A stretch of 64,000 nucleotides of DNA from Malania oleifera (GCF_029873635.1 NC_080420.1:123574719-123638718); one strand, 5' to 3'; counted from the first letter of the stretch, positions 12,345 to 24,078 are shown. Notes: generated from the sequence alone by a model not told the origin. Translations and numbers: made by a program.

Positions 12345-14618
12345 CTGGAAAGTTCAGTGGAAAGAAATCAGAGAAATGGTATAGAGTTTTATAAGTCCTG
12401 GAATTGAAGCAGAATTAAATTTCAAAACAGGGAAAATATTGATCCGAGGATTTACAAGAAACTTATTCCTTAATAATATTTGGGTACCAACCTATCACCA
12501 GAAAAGGTAAAGCAATCACTATTGTTTAAAGAATTTGAAAGTAAGAACTCAGTTCTCAATCTTTATTTGGGGTAACTACTTGAGCTGGGCGAGAGAACTT
12601 TCACATCAGATTTTGAAGGGGGGAAATCTTATAGGGTCCTATCCCAACCCAAATTTTCTTTTGCTAGGCCTATACCTAGAAGGCCAATTTTTCTTATGTT
12701 TCTGAGGTTCAATGTGAACTCAAATCCTGGAAGAAAAGCACATGCAATACCTACTTTAAAAGTTCAAAATCCAATTAAAAATTGATTGAACTTTCCTACA
12801 ATTTTGCCCATTAGCTAGACAGCTCTTCAGCACTTCTTGGTTCATCTGCCCATGGTGTGCATGTCCAAGATGGGGAAGAACAATTAAGGGAACAATTTTA
12901 TATGCATTGCATGGCAGAAGGTTGAGATGATCAAATGATGATGGAACGTGATTAGTTGGAAGCTGGAAATTATTTTGGGGAAAAGGTTTGTGCAAGGAAA
13001 CTTTCAAACCATGTATCTTCAATCATCAAATCCGGAAATTTGATCAATGAAAGAACAGCTTCCTACCCAATTTTACATATTCAATGTCCCGTTGTGTTTA
13101 AGAACCCTTACTTGGCATCAATATCAGATAAAGGGCATATCTCAAATTATTGAATTTGAACATGACCATCTAACAATCCAAGCACGACCAATGTGGGATT
13201 TACCTACACCTTTGAATGACCCTTCTCACATTTACAAAAAATCTATTAGAAAAGTGCAAAAATCTTAAAAGTTGACTAAATTAAGGAAACTTTATTGAGA
13301 ACAGAAAAGAGAAACAGATAAAATAAAGGAGAATAAGAACACCTCACACCAAAAAAAAAAAGGAAAAAAAATAAATAAATAAAAACTTGTCCCATAAGCC
13401 CAAGAATCCCCACCCTATTCCAAAGAATGCCCAGTAATCCGTTTCCAGAAAAAATTCTAGCATACCTTTCCAACAAAATTCCCCATAATGAGCACACTAC
13501 CCCTCAAAACCAGTGAAAAAAATAGTCAAGAGCTCCTTCACCGACTTTGGACACACTTCACCAAGAACTCCAAAAGAGTATCCCACAAGCTCCAATCAAA
13601 TGAACAATTTAGGAACAAAAATGACATGCATCCTCAAAACTATTTTCACACATGAGACACATATCTGGAGACGATGCTTGGCGACTCACACCACAGGAGA
13701 CTGTTGGTGTTAACTCTATTAAGTGCCACCAGTCATACAAACTCCTTTATCATAGAAGGAACTTTGGCCTCGCATATAGAAAGGAAAAATGACATCAGCC
13801 TTAATGAGGTGAGAGAAGAAAGATATACATGAATAATCCCCAGACAAATCCAAATAACAAGCTCTCCCATCACTTCCTCCAGTACAATGAGCAAAGACGA
13901 CAGCTCCTCCACCTCTCCCATCATTTAAATCCCTTCTAAAATGAAAGCCTCAAGAAAAGGAATCCCTCACAAGAATAAGAAAAGAAGAAACTACATCAAT
14001 ACATCATTGCTTTGAGAAGAAAAGACGATCCAAACAAGCAAATGAACCAGACAATGCATCCCCGCCCGCCCCCAAAACAAAAAACCCTATCCATACAACT
14101 TCCCATAACCTAATACGATCACCTCTACCATCAATTCAGATTTTGCTAACGTACAATGAGCAAAGAAGATAGCTCCTCCACCTCTCTCTCATTTTAATTC
14201 CTTCTAAAATTTAAGTCCAAGAAAAAGAACCCCTCCCAAGAATAAGAAAAGAAGGAATCACATCATTGCTGTGTGAAGACGACAATTCAGAGGAGGAAAG
14301 GAATTAGATATGCATCCCCTCCAACCCACTCATCTTCCTAAAACCTAGTATGATTACCTCTACCGAATTGAAACTTTGTTAAAGAAAACCAAAGAAATGA
14401 ACCTCCAAAGACTCTCCAAAGAACATCTTAAACCCAAATTAGCATTCCCCTCCATAATCTTGTATGGCATTTACTTTTTATTACATGGAGCCCAAGGGAA
14501 TTCGTCTCCAAGGGATACAATTTAGCCGAGAGGGCAGTGAATTTAGATACTGCATTACCAAGACCCAGCGCTCCTTCCTTCAACCTACACACCACTTCCC
14601 ACTCAACTAAATGAAACC

Positions 14619-14652
<34 letters not shown>

Positions 14653-17600
14653 TTCTCTTCCCCTCTTCCCCTACACCTAACCAAAGAAAATCACTCATAA
14701 CTCCCTCAAGCTTTTGAACTACCCCTCCTAGAATCCCAAAAAGTGATATAAAAAATACAGAGGAATGGTAGAAAGGCTGAGTTGTATGAGAGTAATTCTA
14801 CCACCAAAGAGAACAAAGCTCCAACTGCTTAGAAGACACATCCTACTGTATGAGAGGAATCTTTAAGATTGGTAACACAAATGACCTTGAGGCCAACTAG
14901 AATGCAAATGAACTGCTGCCCAATTTCACAAATTCATGGGTCAAATTTACTAGTATCACAGGTTGAACTAGATTAGAAGATACATCCTAGTCAATAAGAG
15001 GAGGTGTGAAAAAGCTTTAAGATTGGTAGCACAAATGGTCTTGGACAACTAGCATGTAGCAGCTGCCCTAATTAGCAAATTAAGGGTCAAGTTTGCAAAG
15101 TACCACAGGCAGCTTACATGACGGGGGAGCCCAGGTTTGAGCTAATGACTAAGATTCTTCCCCACAGCCATGACTCCTTAAAATTCCTAAGAAGACAGAT
15201 AGCTAGAATTAATAATAATAATAATTATTATTATAATAAATAAATAATTATTATTTATTTATTTATTTATTATTATTATTATTATGTGAGCAGAAAGAAA
15301 GAGGAGAATTTGAAAATAGTTGGTCTCATGGTGGCCTAACTAGGGGTGAGCAAAATTCGGTGAAAACCGAATTAACCGAATTAACCGGCCGAAATTGGTC
15401 GGTTCGGTTCGGGTAAAAATCCCGGTTCGGTCGGTTCGGTTATAATTCTACAAAATTTCGGTTAATCGGTTTCGGTTCGGTTAAGGGTAAAAAAAATTTC
15501 GGTTAACCGAATTACTAATTAATTAGATTTAAATATAATTTATGAATATAAATTTTGCTTATGTAAGTGCATTAAGAAGTTTAATTAACCTTAAGTGCAT
15601 TAAGAAGTTTAATTAACCTATTTGGATTCTTTGTTCTATGGTAAAATATTATTTTCATTAATAAAATTAATAAATAAGGTATTTAATTAAGTTGGATTTG
15701 GTTTTAAAAAAAAATTATAATTGTATTATATTTCTAACAATTAATTTTAAATGATTTCGGTTAAAATCGGTTAACCGAATTACCCGAATGGGCAATTCGG
15801 TCGGGGTCGGTTCGGTGTCTTTCGTTAATTCGGTCGGTTCGGTTAATGGTTTATATTAACCGAATTTTTCGGTTAATTCGGTTAATTACCCGAATTTAAC
15901 CGAACCGACCGTTTGCTCACCCCTAGGCCTAACCACTAGCTAGCTAGCTAGGTTCTCTAGCTTAGTAGGTTCCCATACTTGGCTTAGCTGCACATGACTT
16001 GTTCTGTGGGCCAACCTTGACCTATCCTACTGGGATTCCCTACCCCCTTCTTTTTCCCTTTTTCCCTAATTTCCCATGTGGCATTCAGACATTGGCCTAA
16101 TTAAAAGCATTAATCTCGCTTATTATTTATAATAATAATAATAATAATAGAGATGCAAATTAGACAAATTTAAATTAATAGACTTCCTAGAAGGCAAATC
16201 TTTTGAATGGATGTTCGTGAATTTTTGGTAAACTTCAAAAGAGGTTTATGATATTTTTTAAAACTCAGGAGTGGAAGGGGTGGCAAAACGGGTTAGCGGA
16301 TCGGGTTTGGGCAAGTCATAAATGGGTTCAAGTTTAGGTTGACCGGTTCACTAACGGGCGACTAACATATAAATCCAAACCCGCCGGTTTAATGAAAGGG
16401 TCACAAACAGGTACTCGTTTTAAAATTTAATTTATTCTAAATTTTTAAAAACATTCCATATAAAGCGACATATTTAAAAAAAAAAAACACTCTTTTATTT
16501 AATTTATTAATATCTTAACAAATTTTAATTAATTCTTTTTAATGTTTTTTAACGTAATATATATATATATATCAAATGAAATAGGTCACCCAGTGGGTAT
16601 CCAACCTAAACTCCCCTAACTTGTTTATTAAACGGGTCGGGCTTGGGTCTACTTGTTTATAAATGGGTCATCTTTTACTAAACTCGGACCCGATTTAAAC
16701 GGGCATCACAGGTCACCCGCTGGATTCCAATCCGTTTTGCCACCCCTAAGTGGTCAATGAAATTTTTAATGTATGTGTAGAAGTGTAGAAAAAAAAATGA
16801 TCATATTATTAGGCAAATGACTGCAACAGCATTAGTACCACACTCTTTATAAGTATGGAATATGAAATTTCTATATTTCGATATTAGATTTGCATGTACG
16901 CATATTTTAAAAATTTTAATATAAAATTATAATAGGTTCAACTAAATTTATATAAATTTAATTTTGACATCTATAATTCATGTGTCTGAACACAACTTGT
17001 GAATATCCTTTCCCAAACATACATGATATCAACCTAATTTAGGGTTTGGGACTAGAAAGTTAGGTTATGAAACTTAGTGAAATTTAAATTTGGAAGTATG
17101 CAATTATCATGAAAATTAAAGATTATTTTTTCTTAAAAAAAATGTTGTTTTGTGAGAATATTGAATTAAAGGAAGCATAGACGTCCATGACATATGATTT
17201 TAAGAATAAGCAACCAAATATGAACATTTAGATCGATAAATTACATCCTAGAAAATAATTTTGTACAAATTTCAATCATTGAATCACAGGTGAAGTTCAC
17301 TTAAAACTCTCAATCAAAGTAACCTATCATGATTTTGAGTTCCATCAATTGTTAAACAAGTACGGTTGCAAAAGAGCTGAGCTGAGCCGAGCTTCAGAGC
17401 TTGGCTTAGGCTTGGACTCGACCCAATTCAAGCTTAGAAAGTTGGGGTCAAGCTTGGCTCGAGATTAAAAATATTGGTTCAAGTTCAAACTTGAGCTCAA
17501 CTCATTTGCAAGCTTGGGCTTGGACTAAAATTTTCTAAATGACATAATAATAATAGTTTCATCCACTTATTTTGTTTGGGTCAAAATTTGTATCTTTCTT

Positions 17601-20600
17601 CTTGTGTGATTAGGCTATTAGACTCTTGGGATTGGGCCAACTTAACAAGCTTATTAGCAAGCTCCTTAACGAGTCCATTTGAGCCAATTATCGAGCTGCT
17701 CACAAGTCAAAACGAGCCAAGCTCAGCTATGCTCACGCTCGGCTCGTTTACAAATCGAGCCTAAACATTGGACTTGGGACTTGCTCATTCAGATAATAAA
17801 CGAGGCCGAACCCTATAAACAAGGCCTGATTTTATCTAAGAACGAAGATTTGTTATGTGCATGTGCATGCCATGAATATCTATCTATTTTTATATATATA
17901 TATATATAAAGGCTTTTTGTTCCCAAATTCATAAAAGTATTTTCGAGTTTATTTAAGTCAACGCATTATAAAAATACTCCATTTAAATTCAGCTTTAACA
18001 TTTTGATCTTAAAATTTAATTTTGGCTCTCTCTTTCCTCAAGTACCTCAATTAATATTCAGGGCGACAAAACTTATACAGGTGCTCGAAAAATCCTAAGT
18101 TGGCAACATATGAGGACACAACCAACGGGTACAAGAGCTTAGTTTTGACTCAAACTTCAATCATCTTGTACTTGCTAAACTTGAACTCGAACTTCACTTT
18201 ATTAAATTTAAATCCGTTCTACTTATAAAATATGCATATAATATAAGTTTAAATTTGTAACACACCTTTTACGCAATTCAAAAACACCAGAATATTAACA
18301 AAAAAACTCAATTAAAATCATAACTAGTATTATAAAACCCAAATCTCAACTCATTAAACCCTAAAAACTCTCAAAATAATTAGGATATATTAGAAGACAC
18401 ATCCTAGTGAATGAGAGGAATTTTTAAGATTGGTAACACAAATGACCTTGGGGCCAACTAGAATGCAATTGAACTGCTGCCTGATTTCCAAAATTCAACG
18501 GTCAAATTTACTAGTATCATAGGTTGAACTAGAATACTAGATTAAAAGATACATCCTAGTCAATAAGAGGTGGTGTGAAAAAGCTTTAAGATTGGTAATA
18601 CAAATGGTCTTGGCCAACTAGCATATAGCTGCTGCCCTAATTAGCAAATTAAGGGTCAAGTTTGCAAGTACCACAGGTAGCTTACAAGACTGGGGGGAGC
18701 CCAGGTTTGAGCTAATGACTAAAATTCTTCCCCACACCTCAGAAAAATATAATATAAAAACTAAAAGAAGAAGAAAAAGATTGGTTGTATGTGGATAATG
18801 ATCTAGTTATCTAGGTTTGAGCATCTAACATCCAGAGAAAGAGGGTTGTTATTCGAAGAATTTTAGCAATAAAAATTCACAACATTCAATGAGATTTAGC
18901 CATGCTTTAGGCTACGTTTGGTTTACAGAATGTTCATTCCCAGGAATAAAAAATGATCATAATATATGATTTTGATAGTTTACAAAATAAAAAGTATTGT
19001 AATATGTTAGAGGTTATTTATGTTTTTTAGTATTACTATTATTATTAAGTGTGTTAGTATGTTAATTAGTCAGAATTAGTAAGGGTATTATTGTCATTAG
19101 AATGTATTTAATATGTATTAATGTATTATAAACAGAGGGAGAGACCTTTCTTCGAGTTAGGTCATTCATTTTTATCAAATCTTAACATCATTTTAATAAA
19201 TGACAAAATGCAGGAAAATTACTAAACCAAAGCATTGAAGGGCAAGGAATGATTATTCCCAAATTTCACCATAGGATTTTTTATTCCCATCCTATTACAT
19301 GTTTGATGGAATAACAAAAACTTTTGCACGGTCATGTACATTATGTTGACAACACTTTTTCTTTTGTAAACTATTGAATTGCTATACTTGACAATTCTAT
19401 TCCTAGGAATAAGACATTTTGTGAACCAAACACAAACTTAGGATGTTACACGTTGCCTGTAGAACAATCAACTAACAACAGTTCCTTCAAAACAGATATA
19501 ACTTGCAAATTGCAATCAGCAGCAACACAGCATGAACCATGGAGAGTAAATCAGAAGCTAACCTCTCTCGGTATGGGGTATTCCTCAGATTCTAGCATCC
19601 TAACAACTTGACTCATTTTAGGTCTCTTGTCAGAATCTGGATCAACACATCTTAAAGCAGTCAAAAGGGCTCGTTTTAGTGCTCTTGTTGATGGCCTTCT
19701 CTCAATATTAGGGTCTACTACTTCTTCTGATCTCCTGTTTCCAACCATCATTTTCAACCAATCAACAAGATTTACCTGCACACATTATAAATTTATGCTT
19801 AACAAAACCTTATAATATATGGATATGGAAGTGCCCTGGTGTGTCTTAAAGTAGGGGACCAGATAAATTCAAAAATACATAATTAAAAAAGGAAAAAAAA
19901 AAATTGACCTTCTGATAAAAGGGGATGAGTATGAAGCAACAAGAGAATAAAGTACTTTTAAATTGGTTGGAGGCATAATCCTGTGAAGAAGTAACATTTT
20001 ATACTGGCCAATTTATATGTTTTGTATTGAAAGTTAAAACTGTACATGAGATAGAAATGTTATGCATCCAGGATACCAACTGATCCCAAAAAAATAGTAA
20101 AAAAGAAATACTACATACGGAAAAAGAATGGACTCATAAGCAATAAACGCTGGAAATTTTCAACAGTCTTATTATTCCATGAATTCATGAACCATCTTCT
20201 TCAACAATTGAGCAGACAAGAGTTGGTTGGAGTAACAATAGCATACCTCATGTGTTGGTCGACCATAATCCACAGGATCCCTTCCTGTAATTGCTTCCAA
20301 GAGCACAACACCAAAGCTATACACATCACTCTTTTCATTCAGAAGACCAGTATTTGCATATTCAGGAGCCACATATCTGTCACAGTTGCAAGAGAGGAAA
20401 CAAACAAATAAGAAAGATGGTTATTCCTCTATGTCATTTCATTTTGAAAGTGAACCATCATGAGATAACCAAAAAGGGAGGGAAATGCATAAAAATAAAA
20501 AAAAGAACCAAAACATGGTTCCACTAAGCATCTTCATACATAAGAAAGAAAGCTCACCCAAAAGTTCCCATGACTCGAGTTGTGATATGACTTTTCCCTG

Positions 20601-22082
20601 CACCTAACAACTTGGCCAGGCCAAAATCTGAAACCTTAGCATTGAACTCGTCATCAATCAATATATTGCTTGATTTAATGTCACGATGCACCACCTTTGG
20701 CTCAATCGCCTCATGCAAGTAGGCAAGACTGCAGCAAAAATATCACATTAAATGGGAACTAAAATGTCAAAAAGAAAAATAAATGAATTAACTTACGCCT
20801 TAGCAGTGCCAAGGAGAACCTTCATGCGAGCCTCCCACGTAAGATATCCATGTTGGCGCATAGCCCCATGAAGCCATTGCTCTAAATTTCCATTATTAAC
20901 ATATTCATACACCAACATCCTGAAATTTAATAATAATGAGTTCAACAGGCAGAAAGTAGAAGTTAGAAAACAAATTGCTAGAGACTGAGCTATCATGCTA
21001 CCTTTATATAATGTAAGCCTTTAATAGTTCAAGGACCAACACTTAGATTGTCTCATTTTTGTAGATAACACAGTTGACATGTTGATGTAAATAATTAACA
21101 AATCACAGCATACTGTAAAAGAAAAGACAGTACCTGTGAGTCCCTTCAATGCAGTATCCTAAAAGACGAACCAAATTTTTATGACGCACGTGACCAATGG
21201 CTTCAACTTCCACTCTAAATTCCTTCTCTGCTTGGCCCCTGAATAAAATAATTTAAGGAGTTCAATTAAAGGCTACCTATTATAGACCCATTGTGGTCTG
21301 CCCCCTCCCCAGACCCTGTATACGCAGGAGCTTTGTGCACCGAGCTGCCCTTTTTTTAATTTAAGGAACAAATTGTTTACAATTTGTTAAAATCAAAATG
21401 GAAAAACTTATACTCACAAATTGTTGAGGAGCTTCTTTACTGCCACGGGGTTACCATTGATCAGCTGCCCCTGGTAGACAACTCCATATCCACCCTCACC
21501 AAGAACATTTTCCTTTGAAAATCGGTCAGTAGCAAGTTCAAGATCCCTTAGTGTAAACCAGTGACCCCAACCCAACTGGGAGAATTCCGGTAGGCCAACT
21601 AGAGGAGATGGAGCTGTTATAGGATATGAAGAAGATGGCTTAAAAACAGTAACTGTGCCAGAGCTTCCTTCTTCTCCTGATTGGGATCCAAAGCCATCTT
21701 TCTCCAAATGATGAAATGAACCCGACTGACTACTATCTCCATTCTTCAATTTCCCCATGCCCAGATGAACCAGAACCTTATCAGATTCTTTTTCGCTCGA
21801 TTTCTCATGAATGGTGAGAAGAATTCCATCGCGAGGAACAAACTCATTCGTTGGCACTTGCTCCACCCGAACTTCTTTGATCTCCTTAGAAACAGTTGGG
21901 ATTTGAGTAAATGGAAGTTTGTCTCTAGCCCTCCTCGATTTCTTGCGGGAAGTAAGGCACATTGTTAATACACAGAGGATGGTTATGATAAATAAACCCA
22001 CAATGATCCCAATTATTTCCCAGACCTTGAGGCCAAACACAGAAGTTTTCTTGGATAGTTCCTCATTAAGATCAGTTGCCAT
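12168..22082 (-). CDS. Receptor-like Ser/Thr kinase, At2g42960/At3g59110-type
   Basis: Membrane-anchored receptor-like protein kinase; probably phosphorylates Ser/Thr on cytoplasmic targets, substrate unknown. Coding exons: 21418-22082, 21134-21238, 20797-20919, 20558-20728, 20247-20376, 19563-19775, 12168-12344. All junctions are GT-AG and in phase, giving 527 aa, close to this family's usual ~500. ATG 22082 was chosen because the upstream frame runs into a splice acceptor (AG before 22116). Seen: short N-terminus, membrane segment ~21-43, basic stop-transfer, Ser-rich linker, [10 protein letters not shown]; glycine loop GEGGYG 195-200, Lys216 (VAVK), HRDIKSSN with Asp314, DFG Asp332, APEY activation segment, YPIPRE near the kinase end, and a hydrophilic tail with MEIESQ. 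All catalytic residues are present. The last intron is 7,218 bp and repeat-filled. The family tail sequence ([10 protein letters not shown]) confirms the distant last exon. Confidence 0.93.
13276..13790 (-). pseudogene. Probable degenerate LINE 3' end (zf-RVT-like)
   Basis: Minus-strand translation gives broken pieces resembling the C-terminus of plant non-LTR retrotransposon ORF2: a knuckle-like stretch with CVSCVK, then hydrophobic/Trp-rich text and [12 protein letters not shown], similar to the IW.ER..RIF region after the zf-RVT domain. Stops and frameshifts interrupt it. It lies in the last RLK intron, in the same direction as the gene. No RT or endonuclease part was seen. The call is by pattern only. 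Confidence 0.35.
13880..14395. repeat. Tandem duplication, ~270-bp unit, inside RLK intron
   Basis: GTACAATGAGCAAAG(A)C/AGA-AGCTCCTCCACCTCTC occurs at about 13882 and again at about 14151. Both are followed by matching order: CTTCTAAAAT, AAGAATAAGAAAAGAAG, CATCATTGCT, a GCATCCCC block and ATACGATCACCTCTACC / GTATGATTACCTCTACC. The two units have diverged by substitutions and indels. No coding content recognised. Confidence 0.75.
14618..14651. repeat. Poly-C tract (~33 C)
   Basis: A nearly uninterrupted run of about 33 cytosines in the last RLK intron; in the RLK transcript it would be poly-G. Length may be unreliable because homopolymers are prone to assembly error. Confidence 0.8.
14831..15166 (+). 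repeat. Direct repeat R1 flanking segment A
   Basis: 336 bp matching 18392-18736 (R2) in the same orientation, both starting AGAAGACACATCCTA and ending ATTCTTCCCCACA. Each copy is itself two diverged ~150-bp tandem units, recognisable by ACATCCTAGT...TTTAAGATTGGTA...AAATG.CCTTGG...CAACTAG and GGTCAA.TTT. R1 and R2 bracket segment A. Confidence 0.8.
15208..15285. repeat. AAT/ATT palindrome
   Basis: (AAT)n followed by (ATT)n-type repeats makes a long, almost perfect self-complementary stretch that could form a hairpin. The same structure, with different repeat counts, is in segment B at about 25268-25366. Confidence 0.8.
15341..15925 (+). mobile_element. hAT-type MITE, 585 bp
   Basis: Terminal inverted repeats TAGGGGTGAGCAAA ... 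TTTGCTCACCCCTA, flanked by a perfect 8-bp target duplication GGCCTAAC (15333-15340, 15926-15933), the hAT hallmark. The interior is rich in CCGAATTAACCG / CGGTTCGGTT words and non-coding. Segment B has the uninterrupted sequence GGTGGCCTAACCACTAG, an empty site that proves insertion. Confidence 0.95.
16276..16748 (+). mobile_element. Inverted-repeat MITE in segment A
   Basis: Ends AGGGGTGGCAAAACGG ... CCGTTTTGCCACCCCT are inverted repeats. The interior carries ACGGGT/ACCCGT words (GACCGG, CACCCGC). AGTGG occurs just outside both ends, a possible decayed target duplication. The end sequence resembles hAT-type MITEs. A second copy in segment B (25761-28368) is split by a solo LTR. Confidence 0.7.
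18392..18736 (+). repeat. Direct repeat R2 flanking segment A
   Basis: 345 bp, same orientation and internal two-unit structure as R1 (14831-15166), with perhaps a tenth of positions differing by eye plus small indels. It begins exactly where homology between segments A and B stops. Confidence 0.8.
18913..19434. mobile_element. Inverted-repeat element near RLK exon 6
   Basis: The left end (TACGTTTGGTTTACAGAATG) and right end (CATTTTGTGAACCAAACACA) are imperfect inverted repeats, and the following ATTCCCAGGAAT / ATTCCTAGGAAT words pair too. The middle (about 19005-19205) does not pair and may be a further insertion. No clear target duplication. It sits about 130 bp into the last RLK intron. 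Confidence 0.55.
21260..21357 (+). mobile_element. 5'-truncated Au-like SINE in RLK intron 1
   Basis: It carries the typical 3' end of Au-type plant SINEs (ACCCATTGTGGTCTG, CCCCAGACCCTG, CAGGAGCTTTGTGCACCGAG, CTGCCCTTTTTTT). It is flanked by a perfect 10-bp target duplication AATTTAAGGA (21250-21259, 21358-21367). The tRNA-related head with the pol III boxes is missing, as expected for a 5'-truncated insertion. It is antisense to the RLK. Confidence 0.85.
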
Positions 22083-22116
22083 CTTCTCAGAATTCAGGCT
22101 TTGAGAATTCAGATAC
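22083..22116 (-). other. RLK 5' UTR, second exon part
   Basis: 34 nt between the acceptor (minus-strand TTTACAG|GTATCTG at 22116) and the ATG at 22082. The matching donor is probably at 22542, leaving a 425-bp leader intron (22117-22541). The two in-frame Met codons upstream of 22082 lie in intron or leader and are not used as the start here. Confidence 0.65.
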
Positions 22117-22541
22117 CTGTAAATTTGATATAACAAACATAAACAAAATGTAATTTTGTCTGAGTCAAATTAGATATCCCAAACTATTATTACATTTTAG
22201 AATCCTTATCCAGTCCATCACACTTCCCACCTCCAACAAAATCCAAGAAAAACGAAGGAACAATAGACATGCATATCAACACAATACATCAAAATAAAAA
22301 CCCCAAAACGCAGCATTGCAGTCACCCTATGAACAGATCAGGAAACACATTTGGAGCAGAAGACCCTAAAGCGTAAGAAAAAAGGGGAAATTGAATCTTT
22401 GATGTTCACCAGCAAAAACAAACAGCTCCTATGGGATGCAATCAGAAAAAGAACGTCTAGCAAAAGAAAACCATAAAAAGAAATACACCAATAAGCACAT
22501 GAAAAGCAACAAAATTTTTCAGAGTTTCATCATTCACTTAC

Positions 22542-22900
22542 CTAAGTGCGACGGAACCCCCAAGAGCAAACCTTCAGAGCCCAGATCTCCGAAACCCAGT
22601 TGCTATACCATCTCTCCAAACAAGGAAGAACCATATACCAACTCCAGATCTCCGACAGAAGAAAAATCCCAGAAACCCATTTTAAGATGAACACATAAAA
22701 TAGCTCCGTGGTCCGAAAAACCCAATTATATAGACAAATTGATTGGATTTGGCTTCTGGGTTTTGTCTGTGGGGCAAATGTGAGTCTGAATCTAAGCTGG
22801 GATGGAGCTTTCTGGCACCAGCCCCAGTCCCTTCTTAAAAACCCACAAACCCAAAAATTACACCAGGAGAGAGAGAGAGAGAGAGAGAGAGTTACAGGAA
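22542..22900 (-). other. Probable RLK leader exon (5' UTR)
   Basis: The minus strand has a good donor, TTAG|GTAAGTGAATG at 22542/22541, preceded by GC-richer sequence and a CT microsatellite (GA run 22868-22891 on the plus strand), both common in plant leaders. The transcription start is not determined. A 121-codon minus-strand frame covers this exon but looks like leader text. Confidence 0.5.
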
Positions 22901-23805
22901 CATGCAATTCTGATGATAAGAGGAGGTGGAGTTATCAGTGGTAGGTGATGGGTTTAGATGCCTAACAATGGCTCCCAAACAGTAAAAGGGAAGGCGTGAG
23001 ATTGTTGTGAGGTTTTCTTCTTGGGATTTCCCTGGTTTCTCATGAGCACGACTGACCATCAGCATTTTAATCATCTTCTTCCCTTTTTTCTTTTCAAAAT
23101 GAAATTAAAACATACTAATTAATTAAAAATTTAAACTTTTTCTTGGTTTTTGAGTCTTTTCAGAGTTTTGTTTTATATTCATTTCGAGTATTTTGTACCC
23201 ATCTGCAATTTTTAATCCCTTGAGCGGTCAAGCATCAGCACAGAAAGGAAAGAAGCCCGAAAACAAGAACATTAATAATGGCAGCCGGGTAGGCGGAGAT
23301 GGCAGAACCGAGTCAAAAGCAAATAAGGAGCTTTAAGGAACACTATACGATTGCAATAAGTGCTTAAATTGCCCACATGAAGAGAATGGGCACCTGAATT
23401 CCCCAAACTGCCCTTGACTCCCTCCCCAGTCTCTTCTATTTCTTGCTGAATTACAACTGTACCCCTGGCCCATGAGAAATTAGAGAAATGTCATTTCAAG
23501 TTGTTATTGGAACACACTTTCATACGATTCATTACAATTTTATTAATTATTTTTAAAAAATATCTATTTTTTCTAACCATAATTTTTACAATAAAAATTT
23601 TTATCATTCTACGAATTTAATAACCAGCTGTTTAATTAAATATTATTGCAAACTTTAGTACTTATTTTAGTGGAATTGCAAACTTAATAAAAATAAATTT
23701 TATAAAATAATATGAAATTTTTTATCCATTATTTTACAACCATCATTTTAACTAGCAATAACATGTTTAATATGTATAATAATAACTACCAATAATAATA
23801 ATATT
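22901..23805. other. RLK upstream region
   Basis: About 900 bp between the presumed RLK leader exon and a SINE. It should hold the promoter, but I cannot place a convincing TATA box. 23490-23800 is AT-rich. No ORF of note. Confidence 0.45.
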
Positions 23806-24078
23806 GTCCTCACAAGCATGGCGCAATGGAAAGGAGCTGGACAATCAAGTAGAAGCATTGGAGGTTCGAATTCTCGTTGATGCATTCAATGTAGACTTAA
23901 TTATGTCTTGAGATGTATCCTGAAAGGTAAGTTAGCCGAACGTCTAACCTGAACTGTGATTACCTATGACCACATCCGATTTACATGGATGGCAAATCAA
24001 AGGAGAAAGTTGTCGCCCCGTGGATTTGGTGCCACGCCAATCAGTCCGAAGGGCTCGTCAGTGGCAAGAGCACCCATG
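23806..24078 (+). mobile_element. tRNA-derived SINE
   Basis: The head has pol III promoter-like boxes: A box TGGCGCAATGGAAAGGAGCTGG near 23819 and B box GAGGTTCGAATTCTCG near 23861. A SINE body follows (GTGCCACGCC, AGGGCTCGTCAGTGGCAAGAGC) with an ATA-rich tail (24079-24105). AATAATAAT occurs on both sides and may be the target duplication. It cannot fold as a real tRNA over its full length. Confidence 0.75.

Larger units (their letters stand above)
15167..18391 (+). repeat. Segment A, 3.2 kb, duplicated at 25224-30005
   Basis: Same-orientation homology to segment B over its whole length with many small substitutions: the AAT/ATT palindrome, CTCATGGTGGCCTAAC, the GCTAGCTAGCTAGG block, an inverted-repeat element (16276-16748), a second MITE-like stretch rich in GAGCT/GCTCG words (~17367-17765) and CTCAAAATAATTAGGATATATTA at the right edge. 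A alone has a hAT MITE (15341-15925); B alone has a 2.1-kb solo LTR (26106-28222). The ORF at 17576-17764 lies in the MITE and is not a gene. Confidence 0.88.

Noticed and set aside
19551-19562. In-frame stop at 19551 as the true RLK C-terminus
   Set aside because: A GT donor follows PIPRE exactly where the family has an intron, and a matching in-phase tail exon exists at 12168-12344.
22542-22907. 121-codon minus-strand ORF upstream of the RLK
   Set aside because: It overlaps the presumed 5' UTR exon and a CT microsatellite; the composition is leader-like and no domain is seen.
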